Positions 56,090 through 64,000 of a stretch of DNA of 64,000 nt are shown piece by piece. Positions within the stretch are counted from its first letter, which is position 1, and every line of letters starts with the position of its first letter. The position numbers and the translations under genes were made by a program. The notes beneath the pieces are model-generated. The model was not told where the DNA came from. It saw only the letters and a list, made by a program, of their open reading frames with translations, and searched no databases. The DNA comes from Microvelia longipes (taxonomy: Eukaryota > Arthropoda > Insecta > Hemiptera > Veliidae). The stretch lies in assembly GCA_018340805.1 (NCBI GenBank), contig JACMZG010001863.1:22232211-22296210 (forward strand), written 5' to 3'.

Positions 56090-57480
56090 GGCTAATACTA
56101 TAACTTGTTGTCACTTCATTTATAAACCTAAAATTTGTGTGGTTTTCCAAAACCTTTAAGCGTGCGCAATCATATGCTCCACTCTGGATAGGTATATGTT
56201 TTTTCTTCATTATTTAAGGTATAGGTTCAAAAAAATTTGGATTTAATTAATTCAAAATGAGTTATGTTTTTTCATAGAATTTGGCTATATAGATATTAGG
56301 AATTCGCAAGATTGTCCACGCTATTATATTAAAGCTAAATGGAGATATTTTGAGTTTCTTATATAATTTTTTCGTTGTATCATTTGTTAACATTTGACAA
56401 GCTTATTTTCCTCTGAAATTGTCTGTAAAAGTTATATAGATAAAAAATACTTCCGGGTTTACTTCCTCGGAATTGAAAAAGATCATTTACAACACACGTG
56501 AAATAATCACGTTCAGTAGTAAAGCTTATTACACTTCTGACATATTGGATTACACCCTTCAATTCGAATCCGTATTTTGTTGGAAATTCAATATTCAGTT
56601 AGTTCAATGTAAAGTATCAGTGCGCAAGCTCGCTTGGCCTTGCATTTCACTGATTTTACTTGCAGGTCTTGATAATATCATAACGTCAACATGTGTCGCT
56701 GAAAAGGGTCCGTGACGCTGTATTATTTAGTCTAAATGGTTGAAAACGCAGGGTTTTATAATGGGTAGAAAAAACATTTATGTTATATAAAATTTTATGA
56801 ACAACCCGCATTTCAGCTCTTTCTTTTCGTATAAGGAGCTCTAGCTCTCTAAGGAAAATTTTAATAAAACAATTTTAATAATTGTGTTTGAATTGGGTTC
56901 TGGAGAGGAAAGATACATTTTCAATGGCAAAAGCAAATTTGAAAGAGAGGGTTCGACTAGTCTTTGTAGTGTTGTTAGTATTGTTATTGTAGGGTCAACT
57001 AGTCTTGCTTCCAAACTGGACTTATTTCATCTACTAATTCTTTTACTGCTAGTCATCTTTATTTTAAAAATATATTGATTTATAAAAACGAGTGAAAGTC
57101 TCACTTGTCACTCTGAGACTTAATTTGCTCTGCCCCAATAAGTTACCTTTAATAAACAAAGGTAAAATAAAATAAATTTCGGAATCTCTATAAGCATATA
57201 CTAACAAATATATATGTTTGTGTGTGTGTGTGTGTGTGTATTGTATAATATTGCAATATAGATGCTTTAATTCAGGAATTTTTAGTTTTAGTGAGCGCTT
57301 TACACATAATTTTAATTACCTTTTATAGATTAACTTATTTAGCTCGCTAAAACAAACTACACACGTAAACGTATTGTATGTAATTGGAACTATTTTATTC
57401 CTATTTTATAACTAATTTTATGTAATTGCACTATTGTGCAAACGTTATTAATAATATCCATAATTTCTAATAAAGAGTAC
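56090..57480. other. Mostly unannotated; inverted TAGTCCA-family piece at 56165-56290
   Basis: CTCCACTCTGGATAGGTATA and GAGTTATGTTTTTTCATAGA match the TAGTCCA family in reverse. The rest is AT-rich, with ORFs of 60-80 codons that show no protein character, and a GT run at 57216-57238. If the non-coding exon at 57.5 kb is real, this is the first ninaC intron. Confidence 0.5.
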
Positions 57481-57484
57481 TTAC

Positions 57485-57670
57485 CTAAATGCATGCAAAT
57501 GCAGTTAAGCTGTATAATATCCAAATTAAGTCGTTGCGAAAAACCTACGACACTTGTGAAAAACACTGAGAAACTGTCTGCCCCAGAATAAGAAAAAGTT
57601 AATCTTGTTCCAAGCCTAGAGTTGTAGGCTGAAGTTAGACAGTGACCTCCTCAGTCTATTATTGGATTAT
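57485..57670 (-). other. ninaC: Probable 5' non-coding exon of ninaC
   Basis: A strong donor CATTTAG|GTAAGTACT ends at 57485 on the - strand. The sequence before it is less AT-biased than its surroundings and has no long ORF. The first coding exon has its own acceptor (TTTAG at 53988-53992), so an upstream leader exon must exist, and this is the best candidate seen within 4 kb. The 5' limit is a guess. The N gap and repeats could hide others. Confidence 0.4.
57659..57669 (-). promoter_or_regulatory. RCSI/P3-like site (10 of 11)
   Basis: TAATCCAATAA on the - strand differs at one base from the photoreceptor promoter motif TAATYNRATTA, near the presumed ninaC leader exon. In DNA this AT-rich a one-mismatch match is not rare. 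Confidence 0.2.
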
Positions 57671-57674
57671 GAAG

Positions 57675-58850
57675 TTTCGTCGGATAGCTTGTACTTAGTG
57701 AAGCCTCAGAAACGCCATACTTTGTAAATAGACAATTATTTAAAAACTGTATTCTTTTATCTAAAAAATATTTTTATGTAATATGTTTCTATTGGTATAG
57801 AGTTGATTTAGTTAATTATTTTAGTGTGTTATGAAAAGTCTCAAATTTTACTTCTTTTATAATGTAGCTGTATTGTTGTTTTATTGATGTAATGTTTGTA
57901 AAATAAGGTCCATTGCTTTATCTGATCTTAGTCATGACAGTGTTGCGTCATCTATTTTTTACTTTGCACACATTTTTTTACTCAGTCCAACACTTTGTCA
58001 GGAAATAGACTTATCAAATTCTATTAACCGTGATCTATTTACTATTTGTTTGTTCTGTAGTCTAGTCAACGAAAGGGTTTTTTGTGAATTTTTAAATAGT
58101 TCAAATTTTATTTTGGTAAACTGTTTGGACATGTTTAGGGATATCCTAAAAAAGTCTCTTAACTTTGCATCACACGATATCGTAGTGGACCAAAATATGT
58201 CCCGTTCTTCATGTTTTCGTTAATATCTTGCCCGAAAAAACTCCCAAAGCTGTCAAATGTTTTATTAAATACAATGGTTTTCTTATGAGATTCTAGTTTT
58301 TGTTATTTTATTTTGAACAAATTTTCTTTTTCATTCTCAGGGGACTTTTTTATTGGTATTAGAAGAAAATGGATGAGGAAACATTTATAGAGCAGTTTGT
58401 CTTCTTTCTTTGTGATCTCTTCATTATTTGTCGGGACAATGGCCGTTTCAAAGATACATTTGAAATTCTGTTTTCTTGTCTTAAGAAAAATGTACCAGGC
58501 TAGCGCTCTGCGACTATAATTTTGGATAATAACTTGATCCGTAGATGACTACATACTATTTAAAAATCATAACGCTTGATCGATTTGCCGTTGAGTAATG
58601 GCAGTACATACAGAACAATTTAGCGCTAAAGTGACAATTTTTAGTTTGTTGTAAGAAATGAAATTATGATTCATTTTTACTTGAAATACTTTGATAATGG
58701 TTTGAAATAGAGATAGTAAACCAATAGAAACTTATTTTTAGACAATTTACTTAGCTTCAAACTTTATTTGAAAGAATTTTTGATATTTTGTATTCCTACC
58801 AAGGTATTAACGACAATATTAAAAACAGGATCCGTTTTCGAGTTTAATGT
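57675..58850. other. Intergenic, no supported gene
   Basis: AT-rich sequence between the presumed ninaC leader and the repeats at 58.9 kb. No conserved coding or RNA feature is visible. Promoter elements of ninaC could lie in its first part. Confidence 0.5.
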
Positions 58851-58859
58851 ATTTTTGAA

Positions 58860-59215
58860 ATTTTTGCTGATTCATTAATGGTTAATGACGTTATAAAAAT
58901 ATTGTCTAATAAGCGAAAATAGACCTAAATTCTGATTTATTACTACTTTCAACTCTCTTGCATAAACATACTTGGAGCTACGATAAAGGCAGACACACAT
59001 CAAGACAGACAACTTGTTAAAAACTACTAATGAAGGTTTAAAAATGTCTGTCAACGATGATTTAGGTTTCTCCCGGTTTCTTATTTTTAGTGCCGACACA
59101 ATACTTTTTTATACACATAATACATAATACACCTACATTATGAATATAGAAAGTAATAGTTAAAAATACTTTTCCTCTATATACCTTCTGTATAAGAAGG
59201 TGAGGAAAAGTAAAA
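58860..59215 (+). repeat. AGGAAAAGT-hairpin repeat family copy
   Basis: GGTTAATGACGTTATAAAAA, GGAGCTACGATAAAGGCAGA, CACACATCAAGACAGACAAC and the end TATACCTTCTGTATAAGAAG..GAGGAAAAGT follow the family order. Confidence 0.75.
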
Positions 59216-59519
59216 AATCGTGTACTTTTTGGGGTACATCATTCATAATTAAACATAAATCCAACATAAATTCCAAGGTACTTGGTACCTTGGAACTTTT
59301 CTTGGCCACTCCGGAATTACATAGCTCGTCCTGTGTCAGTTATATCTAGCTGTTACCCAATACATGTGATTCCCATTACTTTCGTACTTCAATGCTTCAA
59401 TTCTTTGTACTCACACATAAGTTTTTCTTTGTACCAATGGTACAATGATGAAATGATGTAAATGATGAAAAGTTATTAACATTCCGGATTTCGCAATTAG
59501 GCCAACATATTGATTTTTG

Positions 59520-59775
59520 TACCAAGGTTTAACTCACTAGCATAAACACACTAGGAGCTACGACGATAACAGACACACACACTCACGCACACACATACAC
59601 ACACACACACACACACGCATACATATATACATACATATTACATACAAGCAAATTTAAAAAATCCACTAAGTCCAAAAAACATTTGAAACTGTTGATTCAG
59701 AAAAAATCCCGAGTTTGAATTTTTACTGCAAACAAATTACTTTTCTTATATACGGTATAAATGAGGAAAGGTAAA
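59520..59775 (+). repeat. AGGAAAAGT-hairpin repeat family copy
   Basis: CACTAGGAGCTACGACGATA, a long CA run, CATTTGAAACTGTTGATTCA, AAAATCCCGAGTTTGAA and TATATACGGTATAAATGAGG appear in family order. Confidence 0.8.
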
Positions 59776-59779
59776 AGGG

Positions 59780-62700
59780 CACTATAAAAACTATACACCA
59801 GCAGTGCTTTTCTTAAGTTCTAAACTTTGTGGCGGATCCACGCCTCGCTCTAAGTTAAGAACGTGGAAGACCTTGCAGCACATCAGCAGCTTCCCTTTAG
59901 AAAGTGGTAAAAGAAAGATTCCATAATTTATTTTTTTGGGAAGGAGGGACTTTTCATTAGTTTGGAGAGGAATAAGACCCCTGTGCCCTCCCTTAAGTCC
60001 GCTTTTGGCGTGGAGGTTCGAAACGAGTCAATTTTATTTAAATGCGTACTTTCTAGCTCATAAATCCAATTCTTGCTTAAGTTTCCGGAATATGATGTAT
60101 GAACTAAGCTGTAGCGTCACTACTTATTAATTAATTTTTTTAAAGAATACGCAAACTTAGCATAAACTAAGCCTTAAATGAGTGCAAATAATGCTGCCTC
60201 GTGTATTGTATTATCTATGGAATAAATATGCGCATTTAAAGTAAATCATAAAGTAATAAATGAATAAATAATAATTTGTGACGTTACTGCTCAGGTTATG
60301 AATCATAAACCGAAAACTAAAGTAAGACTTTCATTGATAAGCTAGAAAGCTCTTACTTTAATGGCTATTTTCCCGGCTTGCGGAAACACGCCACAATTAT
60401 TTGTAAGGTCGAGGAACGGTCAAAGAAGCAGAAGAATAATATACACTTTTAGTTATGATGGTTTTTTAAAATTTTATTATTATTTGTTAATCACAAAATA
60501 ATAAAAAAACTGACAGTATAGAAACAATAAAAACATTAAATACAGTAGTCAGTAATTAGTTAATTAAAAGGACGATAAACATTAACTAAATAAAAATGAA
60601 ATAAATAAATAAAAAATAGTTGATAATAAATAAATTAACTATAAAAGTATTTACAAAATAAAATTTAAAGAGGAACGTACAATAACTTAATATTACTTAT
60701 CTTAAGACTTTTTATTTAAAGCAACAATTTTAGCAGTTATTCGTTAAAATGTTCTTAATTAAATTTACTCTTCACTTTAATGTGCGTTCTTTATTATTGT
60801 TTTATAATTTTTTTGTATTTATTTAATTAAAAAATTTAAAATTGAACTTACATTTCATAAATTATTTTTGAAAGTATAACTATAATAATTATTTAAACCT
60901 TAAAGTATTAAAATGAGTCAAACAATGTCTTTAATTATGAAGAAATAAAGTAATAATACTGTGTTGATGTCTTTACCAGAATTGTATCCAGGAATGTTAT
61001 TAAAAATGAGAAAAAAGCATAATTTCATTTACATAATTTATATGAGCATTTGTATATTGTTTAATTTTATAAAATATTGTTGTTATTTTTTTTTCAATCA
61101 ATTTATTTTTTTAAATTTTTATACACTGGGCATTATTTGTAAGAGTTATATTTAAAAAAATTTTAACTTTATTAATTTGACTGGTATATATTTTTAATGT
61201 ATATATATATATATATATCTATTTTATTTTTTTATGTATAATTTATTACATGTTATATTTCTGGTATTAAAGGCCGTCTAAGAAGAAAAAATAAATAAAT
61301 AAGAGCACTGTTATAGATTTTTTTTGTATAAAGCAAGAGCTTTTTATGTTCTGATTTTTCAACTCTCAAATTTATCTAAACTATGCATACATATAATTGT
61401 ACTAATAGACTATGCCAAAGATGATTGATAATGAAATGTCTCATGTCCATCAACTTGGAGAAAACTAAATTTGTCAATACTAAAAATAACGAATGTCTAT
61501 GAATCTAATGTCCTATTTCCTCTGATTTTTTAACTTCTTGGTCCATCTCTTAAAAGTTATTTTTCAAAATAACTTTTTAATGTTATTATTTAGGGTGTAA
61601 TTTTATGATGGTGAGGACAAAATAAGATCGTTGAAGCAAATTAAATCACACCAGAGTTGCTACTCACCTAAAGGTTAAGTGAAAATTATATTGATGTCAA
61701 CTGAAAAATTAGTTCTATTCGGTTACCGTTTTAATTTTTAACAAATTAAAAATTGATAATTAATAAAAACAAGAGGACACAAATCATTCATTACCCTGCC
61801 CTTATTTTAAGATGTTTATAGTGACTAATATTAGTCAACGAGCAGCATATGCTGCTAGATTTAGGGAAAATGCTAGTCTTTTTTTATTGAAAATGGAATG
61901 AATAATTTGTATTTCAAGCAAAAAAAGGTGTTTTACTCTTGGAAAATTCTTTCTAAAGTCAATACTAAAGCTTTAATTTTGAGTTAAAATACCCAAAAGT
62001 AAAGTTTACACTTAATACCCAATTTTTACACTTAACCCCGCCTAAATAGCGGCCTTAGACAAAAGCATTCCTGGGTAAAATGTCTTGAACACCAAAAGCC
62101 TAATTAAAATATTCCTTCCAATTTACTCTTTTTCGCAAAATCTGGCGTTGCATGGAAAGTTAACCACACCACCAAGAAGAATTTCCCTTTACACAAAAAA
62201 GTACCTCAAGTTTAAGAGAGAGGAAGACTTTTGATCCTGTAATATTATAATTTATAATAATTATTTAATTTATTTATTATATTTGATATTGAAGAAGCTA
62301 ACTTTCTTGCTTGTCCTCAAATCATAAAAGGCACCTACATCGACGTCATAAAATTTGAGGCGGTGTCAGATTTCTATCTGTTTTACTATTCATAACTAAC
62401 TTTAAAAAAAAAATGTCGGAAGACAATTAATTAGGAGGCATTGCAGATATTTATAAGTATTAATTATAAATTGATTATTATTAATGAAAGTGTAAAAATC
62501 AGCGAATGAAAATTGTTAAAACTTTTTTTTAAAATCATATTAACAATCATGTTTTATAATAATATTAAATACAATTTTAGGTTTTTTTCTTTACTTTTTG
62601 ATGATACAAAATGTTTAATATTACACTTATTGTTAAAGGTTGATGAATATGGTTTTCATATACACATTCAAAATTTATTAGCTTTTTAATAACCAAGTTC

Positions 62701-62860
62701 AAATTCATGTTTAATTCTAAAATTTAATACGTTGCTTATTCTTTGTTGGGGTAAAATAAAAAGGTTAAAGTTAACATCTATTGGCCGACAGAGTGTACAG
62801 TTCAAGGGATTTATAATTTGTATTTAGCTCATTTACTATTTTAAAATTATGGCAGCTATC
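59780..62860. other. Intergenic, no supported gene
   Basis: AT-rich. A tail GGCCGTCTAAGAAGAAAAAA with TAAATAAATAA at 61272-61302 looks like a worn retrotransposon 3' end. A TA run occurs at 61200-61219. No protein-like ORF was recognised. Confidence 0.55.
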
Positions 62861-62864
62861 TATT

Positions 62865-63490
62865 TCAATGGTTTACTAAAAGAATTTCTTGTGTTGATTT
62901 AGTAAAATTAAATTATGTCACCAACCAGTAACAATGGTTTGTTTGAAGAACTTCTTCTTTTTATGAACTACAAATAAAATGATGCCATCAACCACAGAAA
63001 TGTATACTAGAGGGGGATAGCCTATCACAATACATTAAGAGTCCTGAAACATAATTTTGGGGCTCTCAGAGGCTCTGTGTAACCTCATAGAAACCACATT
63101 GAAACCTCTTCTAAGAGTAAGTTAAGGTAGTGAAATCATTTTTTAGGCTTCCTGCACATTGTTTGTGTTTTAATTTATATTTCCAGCGTTCTACTATAGT
63201 AGAACGCTATTATTATTATTATTATTATTATATAATTACTGTAAATTTGTTCAGTTCATTTGGTTATTGATAGTCGAAGGTGGTCAGGTTATTTTTTTGA
63301 TGTTTCAAAATTTAGCCCATAGGGCCCTTCTAGTAATTTATCTCTTTGTCAGCAACCAATATCAATGGTTTGTGTAAAAGCTTCTTCTTTTTATGGATAC
63401 AATTAAAATGATGTAAGCAACCGATGTCAATGTTTTGGTGTATGACTTATTCTGTTCGTCTTATATATTAAAAATAATGACAGCTACGTT
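62865..63490 (+). repeat. ~66-bp tandem repeat, 4 diverged units, split by a MITE
   Basis: TCAATGG-type starts at 62865, 62931, 63362 and 63427 are 66 and 65 bp apart on each side of the MITE at about 62997-63345. Units share CTTCTTCTTTTTATGRAYTACAA and AAAATGATG..AGCAACC. Confidence 0.8.
62997..63345. mobile_element. CATAGAGATAT-family MITE, copy 3
   Basis: TATACTAGAGGGGGATAGCC opens and GGGCCCTTCTAGTAATTTAT closes it. The interior matches copies 1 and 2, with an added (ATT)n run at 63207-63231. It splits the 66-bp tandem repeat. Confidence 0.82.
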
Positions 63491-63661
63491 TGACAGCTTT
63501 TACCTAAATGATAAAAATGTATTGATTGTAACTATATCAATATGCTTTATTACTTTTACTATTATTTTACTATTTGAAGCTAAAAAGTCATAAGTAGCTG
63601 TTATCATTAAAGAAAACGCTTTTGTTTTGATACAGTTGTTCAACTAAACATTAAATACTTT

Positions 63662-63856
63662 TCATTTGCAAACAGTAACCCAATGGTCTCTAGTGCAGTT
63701 GCTGCAGGTAACTGTACAGCACCAATGGAACTGGCAATTACATTTATCAGTTGTTCTTGTTCGTACTATATTATATCCTCTTCCACAACATAGCGATGTA
63801 CATGAATCTAATCCACGTGCACTTTTCCTACAAATTCGTCCACTAGTTCCTGCTAC
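63662..63856 (-). CDS. Wnt family ligand, last coding exon (C-terminal cysteine-rich region)
   Basis: A TTTTAG acceptor at about 63857-63862 opens an exon of 64 codons plus TGA (63662-63664). It reads GTSGRICRKSARGLDS, CTSLCCGRGYNIVRTRTT, DKCNCQFHWCCTVTCSNC and TRDHWVTVCK. The LCCGRGYN and CxCxFHWCCxVxC signatures with eleven cysteines, and the ending at CK, define the C-terminal domain of secreted Wnt proteins, which carries the finger loop that binds the Frizzled receptor. The usual N-glycosylation site after the first cysteine (CNxTS) is here CRKSA. The rest of the gene lies to the right of the window. I cannot assign the subfamily from 64 residues. No other Wnt exon lies between here and ninaC. 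Confidence 0.93.
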   Translation of the reverse strand, partial: VAGTSGRICRKSARGLDSCTSLCCGRGYNIVRTRTTDKCNCQFHWCCTVTCSNCTRDHWVTVCK

Positions 63857-64000
63857 CTAAAACAATATATATTAATAATTATTAAGCAAAATATTGTCTC
63901 TTCAGGAATTCTTTTCTAATCACAAAGATAATGCGGAAATTAGCCAGAAATAACTATATTGTGCTATGATACCGTTAATTACTTTACATCATTAGATCAT

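Noticed and set aside
55956..56210. 84-codon - strand ORF with repeated Tyr-Ile
   Set aside because: Translation of a TA microsatellite, like the ORFs at 907-1167.
56884..57078. 64-codon + strand ORF with a hydrophobic end
   Set aside because: No homology recognised, no splice or conservation clues; consistent with chance in AT-rich DNA.
63666..63860. 64-codon + strand ORF at the right edge
   Set aside because: Shadow of the Wnt exon on the - strand.

Overview
The window is AT-rich, intron-rich arthropod DNA, almost certainly insect. Every gene is split by GT-AG introns. The largest gene encodes a NINAC-type class III myosin, a compound-eye photoreceptor protein. The remaining sequence is dense with dispersed repeats: MITE-like elements, foldback elements, SINE-like units, LINE, Copia and Penelope-like fragments, TA/CA microsatellites and minisatellites. 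I cannot name the species or order from the sequence alone.

Layout. (1) Positions 1-9604, + strand: the 3' two thirds (seven exons, frames and splice phases all consistent) of a very divergent GTP-type PEPCK-like gene whose 5' end lies outside the window. One intron holds a LINE fragment on the opposite strand. (2) Positions 9.7-18.4 kb: no clear conserved gene. It holds a broken Copia element with a poly(A)-tailed nested insert, two minisatellites (~164 bp and ~155 bp units), and an inverted pair of Penelope-like termini with a hammerhead-like core. (3) Positions 18744-53972, - strand: a complete ninaC/myosin III gene, built from 28 coding exons whose phases all join. The order is kinase (exons at 54.0-45.0 kb), myosin motor (44.3-35.8 kb), IQ neck (34.8 kb), then either a short tail that stops in the neck exon (1104 aa) or a long tail from eight further exons (1538 aa). 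This matches the p132/p174 arrangement known in Drosophila. Its introns are loaded with young mobile elements, including a 1.9 kb foldback with ~795 bp arms. (4) Positions 54.2-63.6 kb: an assembly gap, a foldback element beside it, a probable 5' non-coding exon of ninaC at 57.5 kb, and repeats. (5) Positions 63662-63856, - strand: the last coding exon of a Wnt ligand gene that continues beyond the right edge.

The three main genes have unrelated jobs (a metabolic-enzyme relative, a photoreceptor kinase-myosin and a secreted morphogen) and do not form a cluster. The observations most worth following are the altered active site of the PEPCK-like gene, the two-isoform design of ninaC with a MITE that may provide the short isoform's poly(A) signal, two related LRK-type motifs in the long tail, the intronic long foldback, an intronic miRNA-like hairpin, and a minisatellite grown from the end of a transposon.

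All exon boundaries were read by eye from splice consensus, phase and protein resemblance. No alignment or database search was run.
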